Below are positions 10,917 to 22,980 of a stretch of 64,000 nt of DNA, piece after piece. The position numbers were made by a program, and so were the translations under genes. This DNA is from Avena insularis (Eukaryota; Streptophyta; Magnoliopsida; Poales; Poaceae), in NCBI GenBank assembly GCA_023614405.1, contig CM042694.1, positions 89,759,285 to 89,823,284 of the forward strand. Reading direction: 5' to 3'. Position 1 is the first letter of the stretch, and each line of letters begins with the position of its first letter. The notes below the pieces were generated by a model, which did not search any database, was not told the DNA's origin, and saw nothing but the letters and a program-made list of their open reading frames with translations.

Positions 10917-11350
10917 GGTTGATTATTAGTATAATAGTATTAATTAGGTTATTATAGTATTAATTAGTATTAGTATTAGGTTAGTATTAGTATTTAGTAT
11001 TAGTTAGTATTATAGGTTAGTATTAGTTAGTATATTAGTATTAGTTAGTATTTAGTATTATTATTAATATTAATATTTAGTAGTTAGTATTAGTATTTAG
11101 TATTAGTTAGTATTTAGTATTAATATTAGTTAGTATTAGTATTAGTTAGTATTAGTATTAGGTTAGTATTTAGTTAGTATTAGTATTAGGTTAGTATTTA
11201 GTATTACTATTACTATTAGTTAGTATTAGTATTAGGTTAATTGTATAGGTTACTACTTATCTAGGGTTAGTTAGGGTTAGTTAGGATACTTAGTTAATTA
11301 GGTTTAGTTTAGTTAGTGTTAGGTTTAGGGTTAGTGTTATTAGGGCAATA
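10917..11350. repeat. (TTAGTA)-type low-complexity tract
   Basis: About 430 bp of imperfect ttagtatta / ttagttagta repeats, with some ttagggttag near 11265-11335. It looks like a degenerate minisatellite inside an intron of the second CACTA gene. Confidence 0.9.
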
Positions 11351-11405
11351 CTTAGTGATTTAGTTATTGTTTATGTTTTATGATTATTTATTGCTATTAT
11401 TTAGT

Positions 11406-11796
11406 TATGTCGCGTCCTCCTCGTCCAAGCCTACTGGACTCCGTCGGTTCCGGGGATGTCCGAGCCTGGACTCCACTGGGTTGGCACTAGGAGGTGCTAC
11501 TTGTCGGAACTCGTACCTTGGTGAGGAATCCGGGTATCATCATCGACCCGGAGCTTCTTTGGTGGCGTCCACGAGGTCCAGGAGCGGTGCAGAGGGAGCT
11601 GACCCCCGACGAGGTGGTACGTCGTCATATCAGGGAGGAGGACGAGCACGTGCGGCGATACATGTATCTTTTGGAGACTAGGTTCTCCAATATCTGGCAG
11701 GTTCACGGATCTCACCCGAGCTATTCTCCGGTGATGGTTCCTCTTCTCTGGCTGCAGAGCCCTCGTAGCACAGAACGCGGCAGCCGAGTTTGCTAG
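11406..11796 (+). pseudogene. Possible first exon of second CACTA gene
   Basis: MSRPPRPSLLDSVGSGDVRA starts at 11406 and stops at WH* near 11490. A second frame from 11494 reads TRTLVRNPGIIIDPELLWWR and EEDEHVRRYMYLLETRFSNI, ending at 11796. The two frames look like one exon with a frameshift near 11480-11494. I do not recognise a domain. Its position between the TATA box and the clearly CACTA-type exons suggests the same transcription unit. Confidence 0.4.
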
Positions 11797-12012
11797 TTTG
11801 ATATGAGCGAGATGTATTAATAATGTACTTTATATTATGAGCGAGATATGAGCGAGATGTATTAATAATATACTTTATCTTATATTATTGTACTTTATCT
11901 TAATGCAAAATTGTTTCATTATTAGTACGTATTCTTTTTTCTGTATCCGAGTTGTCGCAATTGTATTATTCTTTTACTTAATGCAATATTCTTTTTCTGT
12001 ATTAGTTAAGCT

Positions 12013-14634
12013 ATGGACGGTAGACAGAATGAAGAGGAGCTTCTCAACATGATAGATGAGGGTACTGGGGGTTCTTATTATGATGGCTCTGAGTATCTTA
12101 ATTTGTCTGGAGGAGACGATGGTGGAGACGATAGTGGAGATGATGGTGCTGACCATGGTGAAGACACCATAATAATAACAAACTCCTCGAGGTATATAAA
12201 GCCTCTATCGATCGATCACTAGTATAGATGCACTAATTGATTCGTATATATGTACTGACGAATGTTTGTTCTCTTAGACCTCCGCTTCCGGCCAATCTTC
12301 TACAAGGACAAGAGGTCAGACACACAAGTTGCCCGCTGATGTCCGTTTCAGCATTGACTTAGTCTCTCCGCTGGGTCAACCGTTGGAGCCCAAAGAATCC
12401 GTGAATGCATTTATAACTCAATGCGGAGTGATTGTTAGAGACACCGTCCCGATCACCACGCGAAATTGGAATAAGCCACGAAAGAAAAGGGATCCAGCTG
12501 GGGCTAGTTTTGTAGATGACAGAGCGAGAGATGCGATGTGGAATTCTATCATGACACATTTCACCCTACCAGTCTTGGAGACTGATGAGATCACAGAACA
12601 AATGACGAGTAAAGTCAAGCACTTTGCTCTTAAGAAGATGGGCGAACTATTCAAGGAATGGAAGAAAAGATTGTACCACAAGTATGTCTTGAAGAAAAAA
12701 AACTCCTCCATTCACTTGCCCACTAGAGTTGCAGCAGGATAACTGGGCTGCATTTGTGGAATACAAGACCTCGGCACCAGCTAAGGCAATGTCAGAAAAG
12801 AATAAGTTAAATGCAGCCAAAAAGAAATATCACCATCATATGAGCACAAGTGGCTACAGGAGTGCCATGCCTAAGTGGGATAAAGCTGAGGCTGACCTGG
12901 AGGCTAAAGGGTCACTCCAGCTACGTCTCATTGGCCCAGGAGGTCAAGAAATTGGGTACTCGGGCATGGGGCATCGTTAGACCCAGAAATAGGCGAGATT
13001 GTTGCAGCCGAAGAAGTTTCTTCACCCAAGAATGAACTTATTAAAGTGATAAAAGAGGTTGAAGAGGGAACATTTGTTCCTGACAGAGAGAACGATGAGC
13101 TGACAAAGGCTCTCGGGAATCCTAAAAAGGCTGGAAGAACAAGAGGGTTCGGACCTTCTTATCCATGGGTTATCGGGTTTCCCGAGCACCTTGACACGTA
13201 CAGAAGCCGATCGAGAAAAACAAAGCGGCAAAAAGAGGTGGATACGGAGCGGTTCGCGAGGTTTGAAGTCATGCTGCAGGAGCATCGCCAGGAGCTTAAT
13301 GAACTTAAAGGACTCCGACAGCAAGATCCTGCACCGAACGATGCAGTCGGCCCATCATACGGAAAAGCAGCATGGCTTCCACGGAGGGCCATGGTAATGA
13401 TGCAACGATGGATGTGTACCCCGTGGATGCAATTAAGGAGAAGACTAGTTGTGAGCTGCATGTTGAACTGAAGAATATATCCATGAAGGTGGCGGTCGGC
13501 TTTGCTTTACCTTCTGCACCGGGAGCGACCTACCATTGCAATCTGATTCCAGCTGGCTATGCTCGTGTCGGTGTGGATGAAATTTAACCGATGTGTCAGT
13601 CACTACAGCTTGACATCCCTGGAGGTGAAGGGGAGACGACACTAGGAGAAGTCACGAGTGGCTTCATTCTTTGGAAAAAAGAATACATCAAGTTTCCAGG
13701 CTCGGCACCAAGGCCACCTTCTCCACCGATAAACAATCCATCACCTCCAAGGAAACCGTCTCCTCCCAGTAAAATTCCACCTCCAAGTCCACCTCCAAGT
13801 GCACCGTCTCCTCCCAGTAAAAGTCCACCACCTCCAAGTCTAATCCATGACCCCAGCACGAGTCCATCTCAATCTACGCAGCCGCGTCCACCCACTAAGG
13901 GCCAAAAGCGGAAGAATATCACCGCTCCGTCGAGCGATAACCGACGCCCAAAGCGACAGTTGTCGCCCCTCCCAAGAGTACCGCCGGTTCCTCCCAAGAG
14001 GTCTTATGACCTGACCGATGCGGTCGTACGGGCCAAAGTGGATGCTCATTTTAAAAAGAAACAACCTGAGCCAGAGGTCCAAATAAAACCGGAAACCAAG
14101 GAGCACTTTAGGAAATTACTGACGCAGCCATCCCAAGCTCAGTTAAATGCGCCAGATAACTATACACGATGTCTTCATAAGACACTGAAATAGAAGAGAT
14201 CAAGCGGTAGAGGAATCAAGACAAAAGAGGTTCCCCAGCAGGGGGAACAAGCAAAACAATTGAGTGGTAGCGGAAGAATCAGAACGGACGTCCCCCAGCT
14301 AGGGAAACAAGCAAAACAATCGAGTGGTAGCCGAAGAACCAAAAGAGACGTTCCCCAGCTGGGGAAACAAGCAAATCAATCGCTCCCCCCACTCCAGGTG
14401 AACATACCCGAACCTCAACTATATGAGGTTGAACCTATGGATCCGGAAACGGCTAAGATATTGGCCGAGCAATGTAATATGTCTATTCATGACATTATTC
14501 ACGGCGATATGCCCAAGGCTGAGGTAGCACCCAAATTTGTTCACGGGGAGCCTCTGGTCAGTTCTGAGAGGCTTCGGGATATGCCAACAAAAATACGACG
14601 ATTCCATGAATGGTACATGAAAGCATCAAAATAA
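12013..14634 (+). pseudogene. Second CACTA gene (TNP1/Transposase_24-like plus proline-rich region), broken
   Basis: An acidic start (MDGRQNEEELLNMIDEGTGG) is followed by an exon from about 12280 with LPADVRFSIDLVSPLGQPLE and VDDRARDAMWNSIMTHFTLP. Then come NWAAFVEYKTSAPAKAMSEK and WVIGFPEHLDTYRSRSRKTK, as in the Plant transposase (Ptta/En/Spm, PF03004-like) proteins that accompany TNP2. Next are VYPVDAIKEKTSCELHVELK (DUF8039-like), a Pro/Ser-rich stretch (13700-13990) and MDPETAKILAEQCNMSIHDI. Breaks: a frameshift in the A-run near 12700, another near 12910, one near 13400, and in-frame stops at 13585-13587, 14191-14193 and 14632-14634. Related proteins bind subterminal repeats; here the frame is dead upstream of the peptidase. 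Confidence 0.75.
14230..14385 (+). repeat. 60-bp (20-residue) tandem repeat within the CACTA coding region
   Basis: Units begin at 14230, 14290 and 14350 (third partial). They encode VPQ.GKQAKQ.SGS.R.-like repeats, are in frame with the flanking coding sequence, and are basic and serine-rich. Confidence 0.85.
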
Positions 14635-14640
14635 CAGCAA

Positions 14641-15820
14641 TATTGGCTCATACTGAATGTTCGAAAAGCGCATTACTTCGCTGAAGACGAGGTCCCTGTT
14701 GAATTTACAGAATTATTTCAGTTATTCAATCTAAAGGAACTCGATAAATCTATCCTCGGTTCCTATTGCCTGTAAGTGATTACTTTATTTATGTAATTAA
14801 GTCTCTATCTCAGCTTGTTTAATTCATTGCCCGTAAGTATACTCACTATATTCTTTTGTACGCTATATATAATGATGCAGAATAAAGATTCTCGATTGTA
14901 AAAGAAAAGCTATCAATGGATTTGGGTTCATTGACCCACATCGAGTTCATGGAGCTATACTAAAGGATAAGCCACTGGACACCGAGTACAACTTGTTTCG
15001 GTTTCTCATGAACCAGCATTTCTGTAATGAAATACTATTTCCTTACCACGACGGCAAGTGAGTTCTTGTATACATTAAATTTTGCTTACTCGATATTCAG
15101 TGTAAATGATGAGTTACTGACGTATATAAACCTTGCGTAGATACCACTGGATTCTTCTAAGCATTTTAGTTGACTTGGGAAGAGTTCACATCATGGACCC
15201 ACTAAACAAAGACATTGAAGACTGCCGCAGCATTATCGATGTGCTCCATAGGTAATTTTAACCTTTATCGCACTATATCGGTTTCTTTCGTTCATTTTCT
15301 GGGATATCAAGTGGTTATTAACTCATACATTCATTTTCTTTGTCGGGTAGGGTTTGGACACGGTTTAAGAACCATGTTCGCGGTCAATGGCGTGAGGAGC
15401 TATTTTTTAAATCGCTCTCGGTAAGTACTACGAGCTAAGTCCGCGCATCTATTTAATTCTTGTTTATGTGCATTTATCATACTAGAGTTATTATTTGATT
15501 GAATTCTATTCTTTTAAAGTGCGCGAGACAGCCACAGGGGACTAATCTATGTGGATTCTACGTACGCGAGTTCATTCGCATCACTATTGAGAAGCCCTTA
15601 AAAATGTTCGAGTAAGTAAACAATATATTCACCCTTTATTTTTATTATAAAAGTTGTGTTGAGTCTAATTCATACGATCTCCTTCTTTATATAGTTGGAC
15701 ACGATGCGGGACAAGCTCCTACCAGAGGACCGCCTAATAGCAATCCAAGAGGAATTTGCTGGATTTTTTGTCGACGAGGTCATAGACCCACGCGGAGAAT
15801 TCTCTCTACGTAGACCCTAA
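14641..15820 (+). CDS. Ulp1/C48-type cysteine peptidase exons of the CACTA element
   Basis: Six exons: 14641-14771, 14881-15057, 15141-15251, 15351-15420, 15520-15611 and 15695-15820, nearly all with GT/AG borders and all open. They read QQYWLILNVRKAHYFAEDEV, LMNQHFCNEILFPYHDGK, YHWILLSILVDLGRVHIMDP, WTRFKNHVRGQWREELFF, CARQPQGTNLCGFYVREFIR and LDTMRDKLLPEDRLIAIQEE, ending at TAA. The C48 catalytic set is visible: His in YHW, Asp in IMDP, Gln in RQPQGTN and Cys in NLCGFY. These peptidases cleave SUMO/ubiquitin-like tags, and domain capture by plant transposons is known. The upstream frame carries stops, so a product would need a separate start. The last junction (15611/15695) does not keep phase with a canonical donor and may be damaged. 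Confidence 0.72.
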
Positions 15821-16100
15821 AGCATCCATATAATGATCTCCATGTAATCAAATAGATATGCTCTGGACCCGGTTGGGACTCCATGTATGCTTGTAAGAGA
15901 AATTATATTATATATTGCATCAATGTGTACAAGTACTGTGTAGTAGGGTTCTGTATGTATACGAAAACTTCTTTCTAATAAAAACACAGAATGAAAAATA
16001 ATTGAACACAAAACACAAAATGAAAAGAAAAACACAAAACCCTAAAACCCTATCTCCTGCCGCAGCAGCCAAATGGTCCAAAACGATGCCGCGGCAGGGT
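15821..16100. other. 3' flank of the CACTA second gene
   Basis: No further gene. Likely 3' UTR followed by the subterminal region of the element. Confidence 0.4.
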
Positions 16101-16290
16101 TATGAACCGGGACTAAATGTCCTCCAGCCTAGCGGGGCTCGTGGGGTCACGTGGTTGGACCTCTAGTCCCGGTTCGTAACAGAACCGGAGCTAATACTTG
16201 GACGTTTAGTCCCGCTTTTGCTGTCGCGGGTCGCATTCCGGGACTAAAGGTCCTTACGAACCGGGGCTAATAGGGTGATTTCTACTAGTG
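16100..16290. repeat. CACTA right subterminal repeats and terminus
   Basis: Alternating 'ccgggactaaa' and 'tttagtcccg' motifs in both directions, ending gatttctactagtg. These are the binding sites expected for a TNP1-like protein. Confidence 0.8.
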
Positions 16291-16292
16291 GT

Positions 16293-16470
16293 AGTGCACT
16301 AAGTTAGATCCCTTCAAATCCTTGTTCTTTATCAAAAACACAATCTGCCTCTTGGTGCGGATCAAGTCTTCAATCAAAGACGACACTTCTATATCCCGAG
16401 TAGCGGCACCCATGGACGGAGACATGGGGGACGAGCTTGGGCGAGACCCCCGCTGAGGATCCACTTTACC
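16293..16470 (-). pseudogene. Exon remnant of disrupted coiled-coil gene
   Basis: On the minus strand: SKVDPQRGSRPSSSPMSPSM, GAATRDIEVSSLIEDLIRTK and RQIVFLIKNKDLKGSNLVH. The Ser/Pro-rich linker then helical stretch fits the part between a gypsy-type transposon domain (18625-19020, same strand) and the coiled-coil exons (711-1209, same strand). The CACTA element ends directly at its 3' edge, as if inserted in or beside the exon. 16471-16711 upstream shows no clear exon. Confidence 0.4.
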
Positions 16471-16711
16471 ATAACAGCGATTAGCGATATGTTAGTTGGG
16501 GGCCTTTTCTCGCTTCGTTAGTGCCCCCTGTAGCTGTGCCCGCGTTACAGAACGTGAAGCCCTGCAAAGACCATCATCCCATATGTACCAACACTAGGAG
16601 GCAGAATACAGCAATGTTAAGCCCACCATGGAAGACAAAGGTCGAGGGAATACCGACCTGATACCAGCAGGCGGCAGCACGTACGCATCGCTTGGGCGTT
16701 TGGTTTCAGAT

Positions 16712-17897
16712 CACTAATAGAAAATGAGCCTTTCGTCCACCCTAGTTTAGAGCATTAGTCCCGGTTGTGGTTGAACCCGGGACTAATGCTCACATTAGTT
16801 CCAGTTTGAACGGAACAATCTTTAGTCCGGGTCAAACGGACCTTTAGTCCCGGTTGGAGATACGAACCGGGACTAAATGGGTGGCTGTAGGCTGCGGCCG
16901 GTGCCGACCCCTTTAGTTCCGGTTCGTAACACCAACTGAGAATAAAGGGGTGACCTTTAGTCCCGGTTCGTATTAGCAACCAGGACTAAAGAAAATGGAC
17001 AAAAATAATTCCTAAATGGCCATAACTTTTGCATACGATATCAGAGAAAAACGTACAACTTATCAAAACATGCAGAAAACAATTTCCTCTTTGATTTCAA
17101 CAGCTTTAGGTCGTTTTGGATTCTTTTAGATTCTTAAAATTCGAAAAGAATAAAAAGTTATTTTAGAAATTAAAAGAAATAGTAAATTTTTTATGTCATA
17201 TTTGAATTCCTCACATTTTTCTGATAATAATGGATATATTATTTGTAATATTTTGATTTACAGATTTGAAGATATTATTTATGTCATATTAAATGAATAA
17301 ATGGGAAAAATGAATAAAATATTAATTTAATTAGTTTTTTATTTTCATATGAATAAAATATTATTATTACTTATTTATTATTGTTTACTTAAATAGTTGT
17401 TCATAATTTCAAAAAATAAATACGGTTGACATATTGATATGAGTTACTAGGATTAATATACTAGTCCTCACAACAAGGTATAAGGGTCCTTCGCGCGAGG
17501 TGGGAGAGATGGAATGAGGAAGTTAAATGTGCTGAGAGTGGAGTAGTGTTAGGATGGGTAACTGACCGGGAAGTTTGACCATAAGTGTAATTTAACCTAA
17601 GATTAAGTATAGTTAGTGTTAAAAATAAGAGATGTGAGAGATTAATGAGTCAGATAATTCAAATGTTCAAGAAAAATTTGAAAATAAATTGGAAAAAAAA
17701 TGTGAAAAAAAATCTTTAGTCCCAGTTCGTAGGTCCCGCTCGCTCGACGCAGCCTCGTGAGGACCTTTAGTCCCGGTTTGTGGCAGAACCGGGACTAAAG
17801 GGGATGACCTTTAGTCCCGCCTTCGTAGTTCCGGTTGGCAAACCGGGACTATAAAGGCCCTTACAAACCGGAACTAAAGGCCCGTTTTCCACTAGTG
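16712..17897. mobile_element. Non-autonomous CACTA element, complete
   Basis: The left terminus is CACTAATAGAAAA at 16712 and the right ends TTTTCCACTAGTG at 17897. It is flanked by the 3-bp duplication GAT (16709-16711 and 17898-17900), the size CACTA elements make. Subterminal tttagtcccggttgg-type repeats in both directions fill about 250 bp at each end. The AT-rich core has no gene. It depends on a transposase supplied from elsewhere; the transposase in this window is defective. Confidence 0.9.
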
Positions 17898-17900
17898 GAT

Positions 17901-18624
17901 TGCGTCTGGCGGCTACTGACAAGGGCAGCTTGATTTTCAATTTCCAATCGATCTAACAAGAAGGTAAGTAGGGGTGGGGGGTAACCTGCGATCCGCGTGC
18001 CACGGCTACTCGCCTGCACCGACGAACGGCCGGCTGGCCGGTGGCTGCGAAGATGAGTATGATCGGCGATGACGAGTTAAGATAGAGAGGTATTTTACTC
18101 GTTTCTAATTCTGATTTCTTTAGTATTAGTCGTTACCTCAACCCCAATCATTAAACTTATGTGTGTCTTTATAAAACTATACAATTGAATACTCCAAATG
18201 TGCTTGTGTGGAGATGAAAAAGAGGAGGATCGGATAATTTCATAATTATTTCGTATTTCATTTGCTTGTATGGCAATCGATTAAATTATTTACACCCGTC
18301 GATCCATTGAGAGATGACTTATTGAATTGCTAGATTGGAAAAGAAATTGCTATGAAGGTCACATACACTAAGATTATCAAATGGTTAGACGAGATTTATA
18401 GTCTTAGAGTGGAATTTAGAATTCAACTTTTCTTACGTATTGCAGAAAATTTGTGTTACACATGCTAAAAATGAGAGTTCATATGTCGTGATGTTTAATC
18501 TCCACATTTTTATCTACTACAAAACCCCACATATGATCATTGTTTGTTCGCCCCCATCATGCTAAAATCCTGGCTCCATCCCTAGCAGCACCGTCGACGA
18601 AAACTGGCAAGCCCTCTGACTTAC
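17901..18624. other. Host-gene intron or spacer
   Basis: No supported exon. It lies between two minus-strand exon remnants, so it is probably intronic sequence of the disrupted gene. A donor-like GGTAAGTC (minus strand) marks the exon end at 18625. Confidence 0.35.
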
Positions 18625-19020
18625 CGGGAGCTGGCACATCCTTATGTTAGAAAAAAGTGGTTGGTCATTTCTTCACGGAATCATTAGTTATGACCTTGGG
18701 GTAGACTCGGTCTCTTCTAAGGACTAAACTAAGAGTTCCGGTATTATATGGGACATCGGCAGTGATAGAGTTTTTCCGAGTATTAAAATAATACCGGAAG
18801 AGAAGCAAACTCAGTTTGATTCCGAGAAATCCCTCACAAAGAGATGTATAGGCACTACGCTCTAAAAGATAATTTAGGGGGAGATTATGAAGCTGGACGC
18901 CATAGTAGGAGATTACCTCAGAAAATAATTATGACGTTGGGAAGCTGAGGCCGCGATCCAGATGGGTCTCGAAGTGAACCCGTTCACCATCGCATGGTGC
19001 AGGAAGGGCCTCGTGCAAAC
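18625..19020 (-). pseudogene. 'Putative gypsy-type transposon' (PF04195-like) domain exon, 3' part
   Basis: Minus strand, continuing across the Gypsy insertion from 38854-39043: HEALPAPCDGERVHFETHLD, RGLSFPTS, then SEVISYYGVQLHNLPP and, after a frameshift near 18868, ERSAYTSLCEGFLGIKLS. The pattern 'RG.S.P.S..F..V..YYG.QLH.L.P....H...(Y/F)..LCE.FLGI' is that of plant PF04195 proteins, whose role is unknown. Stops near 18920 and 18665 plus the frameshift show decay. The exon ends at a good donor at 18625. When one TSD copy (CAAAC) is counted, the frame runs unbroken through the Gypsy junction, so the element landed in the exon. Confidence 0.65.
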
Positions 19021-20578
19021 TGATGGCTCAAAATACGATGAGCTCGTTGGGGAACCCAAGAGAAAGGTATGATGAGCACAACAACAAATTTTCCCTCAGT
19101 TATAAAACCAAGGTTATCGAATCAGTAGGAACAAGGAAACAACCCCAAGATGTTATCTCCAACTTGGAATTCTGCACAACACAACCACAGAACTTTGCCC
19201 CCAACTTACAGTGAGGTTGTCAATCTCACCGGTTTTGCTGAAAACAAAGGATTAAATGTATTGTGTATAAGATAGTAATTGCTTGCAGAAAATAAACAAT
19301 AAACAGTAAATAGATGATAGATTGATGGTAAAAGAATAGATCAGGGTCCATAGTTCACTAGAGGTGATTCTCTTTAAGATAGATGACATGTTGGATAAAC
19401 AAATTACAGCGTGACAATTGACAGTCACCGAGAAAGCAATACATGCATATACTAATCATCTTGACTCCTTTGAGATTTTATTGGGCATTACAATATTATA
19501 CATAGACCGTAATCCAACTGCATCTATGACTAATAATCCATCTTCAGGTTATCATCCGAACCCCCTCCAGTATTAAGTTGCAAGCAGTAGATAATTGTAT
19601 TAAGCAAAGTGTGTAAAGTAAACAATACGATTGCCCTATGGACAAAGGATTGTTGTTTTCTCCCTAGTAGCAACAGCACATCTAGTACCTTAGAGATTCC
19701 TGTCACTTACCCAGATTACTAGAGGCATGAACCCACTATCGAGCATAAATACTCTCACTTGGAGTTGCTAGCATCTACTTGGCGAAGATAGCTACTAACA
19801 ACGGAAAGCATGCAAGATCACAAATAACATAGACATGATAGAATCAATAATCAATCTAAAATAGCATCTCAATATACATCTAATCCCCGCAAACACAACA
19901 TGTAGGATTACAAATAGATGATCTTTATCATGAACGGAGCTCACAAGATCTAAATATGATAGCACAAAGGAGGAGAACCAACCATCTAGCTACTACATGG
20001 ACCCGTAGTCCAGGGATGAACTACTCACGCATTACGCCGGAGGCAGGCATTGTGATGAAGAAGGCCTCTAGGGTGAACTCTCTCCTCCGGCAGGGTGCCG
20101 GAAAGAGCTTCAGATCCCTCCCAATCTAGGGATGGAGATGACGGAGGCTATAGACTCTTTCATGGATTTTTGATCGGGTCCTTAGGGTTTTCGCCCCGGG
20201 AGGCTTTTATAGGCGAAGGGGCAAGGTCGGTGGAGCACCAGGGGGTGCACACCAGGTGGCGGCGCGCCTAGGGCTGGCCACGCCACCCTAGGGTGTGGAC
20301 GCCCTGGTTCCCCTCTTCATCTCCCCTCCGGACTCCGTGTTTCTTCGGGTAAAATATTGACTTTGGCTTTTGTCCGGTCCAATTCCGAGAATATGTCCTT
20401 ACTAGCTTTTCTGAAACCAAAAATAGCAGAAAACAGGCAACTAGCAGTATGACATCTTGTTAATTGGTTAATTCTAGAAAATGTGTAAAAATAATCCAAA
20501 GTGTGGACAAAACATAAGAAAGTAGATATAAAACAAGCATGGAACATCAAAAATTATAGATACGTTTATGACGTATCA
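19021..20578 (-). repeat. 3' LTR of Gypsy-type element
   Basis: 1558 bp, TGATGGCTC...ACGTATCA in window orientation; pairs with 37293-38848. On the minus strand the LTR starts TGATACGTCATAAACG. Confidence 0.92.
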
Positions 20579-22975
20579 ACATCCCCAAGCTTAACTCTTG
20601 CTCGTCCTCGAGTAGGTAAGTGATAAAAAAGAATAATTTTTGAGGTGACATGCACCATCACAATCTAGATCAAGGTATTTGTGAAACATTGATAGCTGGG
20701 ATCATAGTACTCTAACATAGACATGAAAGATGTAGTTCTAACAATAATACATAGCAACTATGTTGTAACATGAAAAGGTACAAACAAAAGATTCATGAAT
20801 AACAATGCTTTGAAAGACGTTTGTTTGTTTCACATATAGAAAACATAATAAGAATGGTATTCAGCTTTTCCATCATAGTGTAACAAAACATAAATGCATA
20901 GGACACCTTCAAAGTTCATAAGGGTGACTAGATACAAATAGTTTAAGAACAAGCAATATCAAAGTTATGAATCAATCAACATGTTTTGGGACAATACATA
21001 TTAAACTAAGAATGACCACTATGCTCTCTCAATAGGTGCATAAAGATAGAAGATGGAGACTCAACATAAAAGTAAAAAGAAAGGCCCTTCATAAAAGGAA
21101 GCAGGGATTCAAGTTTCATAAAGAGCTTCCAAAAATTATGGTACTTATTAGCTTTCAGCTCTCATTGCCCCTATCATAAGCATCTTTAGGTGATTAAGGT
21201 TAAAGTGAACAAATATGAGGATATGTTGACAAGTTATAAGTTGAAATCTCATGCCCCTTACTTAAGAAGACCAAACCTCATGCTACTCAACTTTAGTCAC
21301 GAGTAAGTCCTTGTCCTTGTAAGTACATGTGTATCATAGAGAACAGCCAACGGGGTACCCCTTTCCCCAGCATCTCAGCGATCTTTTTATTTGCTATTTT
21401 CATAGGTTTTTATTCAGGATGCTTCACAAATTGCTCACTATGGTTATGCTGCAAGTTTCCACCATCATTAGGCATGGCTTAGGCTAGCGGCCCAGGCGTT
21501 TCTCTAACACATATACAAACTCCATGAGCTTACAAGCTCCCCTTTTATTTCACACCGCCGGGATCCATAAGCAAAAGAACATGATATCAACCAAATAAAG
21601 TGCAATGTTGAAAGCTTTCCCCATGGTAACATGGTTCCGCTAATTCACAACTTATAAAGCGCAAGCATATACGCAACATAGATGGGCACAATGGTTCAAG
21701 TTTATTAAAAGCAAGAAAGTAAAGTGTGCCATCAAGTTTATGAGAGCTTTAATCACTAATTTTCACATAACAAGTTTAATTCGGAAGGTAGATAAAAACA
21801 TGAATATACTTGGAAAATAGCAATAGTGCTAATAGGTAGGTATGGTGGACTCTTTGAAATAACTTGGTTTTATTTGGAGTTGGATGCATGAGTGGAACTC
21901 ATACTTGGTACATGTGGAGGCTAGCAAAAGACTAGGAGCAACCAACTAAGAGAGCAATAATGGCCATAATCATGCAAAGCGACAAAACATTATTAATTAA
22001 AGCATAAAGTGATATTACAAGTCGAAAAATAAATGATCATAGAGGCTATGGTGACTTGTTATAGTCTAAACATGGTGTGAGCATGCGCCAAGTCAACCCA
22101 AATAAAGCATCAAGAGAGAATACCATAATATTATGCTTTTATATGCTAAAACAACGCATGATTCTTTCAAGGCACATTAAGCAATCTCAATTGTTTGTAA
22201 CAGGTCATGCTACAGCAATAATCACTAAGCATAAAGTCAAAACAATATCAAACATGACATCGTAAAGTCTAAGTCATAGTCAAAAACTAGGCTCCTTTTA
22301 TACCACTTGTAGGCATGAACTTTCCTACTATTTTCCAATCCAAATCAACTTACTAATGAATGAATGCGGGGGTCCAACCAATTTATTTAAGCAAACCAAG
22401 CAAAAGAAAACTAAAAACAAAAATGAAGACGCTCCAAGAACAACACAATTGTGCGTGAAATAATAAAAATAAAGTGTTTGGAAGAAAACCTGAGATTTTT
22501 ATTAATGAAGAAGGGCCCAAGCTTTGATGCTTGTACTTCTTGAATATTTCTTGGGGTGACACGGGTGGCATCCCCAAGCTTGAGCTTTTGTCCATACTTC
22601 ATCTTATCACATTATCCTTCCCTACACTTGAAAATTTTCCTTCATACAAAACTTCACACAATCTTCATTAGCAACATTAGTGTACTCAAGATAATAAGTT
22701 TTTTAGGTTTAGTTTCAACACAAGAAAAACTTCCATAAAAACACAAGCTACTGTAGCAATTCCTTTTAAAAGTTCAAATGATCAAATAGAACTCAAAGAG
22801 AAAGAGATTAAGAGGCAAATGCAAATAATGGTAGAAATCTGTCAAAATAGACCAGCAAGTAAAAACTGATTTTTTCGAAAACCTTCTGATGCTCAAATCG
22901 AAAAGTGTTAAACTAACAAAAGTTGGGTAACAACCTAGGGCAGAAGCACAAAAAATTACAACTCAATTCGACGTA
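20579..22975 (-). other. Gypsy internal region, 3' half, non-coding
   Basis: Minus-strand 3' part of the internal domain, starting at a polypurine tract beside the LTR. It aligns with 57400-59300 (plus) and, from about 22270, with 50871-51640. No frame over ~70 residues makes sense. Conserved non-coding sequence shared by three elements. Confidence 0.75.
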
Positions 22976-22980
22976 CAGAT

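Larger units (their letters stand above)
8158..16290 (+). mobile_element. CACTA (En/Spm) DNA transposon, left end unresolved
   Basis: Evidence is a TNP2-type transposase relic, a second multi-exon gene, and a right end with several 'ccgggactaaa' subterminal repeats (16100-16270) closing with tttctactagtg at 16279-16290. That is the reverse complement of a CACTAGTAGAAA terminus. No matching CACTAGTAGAAA was found upstream, so the left end is lost, diverged, or further left than 8158, possibly including the hairpin array. The right TSD base triplet would be gta (16291-16293). Confidence 0.75.

Noticed and set aside
11265..11340. Telomere-like ttagggtt / tttaggg runs
   Set aside because: Irregular and embedded in a (TTAGTA) tract; not a regular TTTAGGG array.
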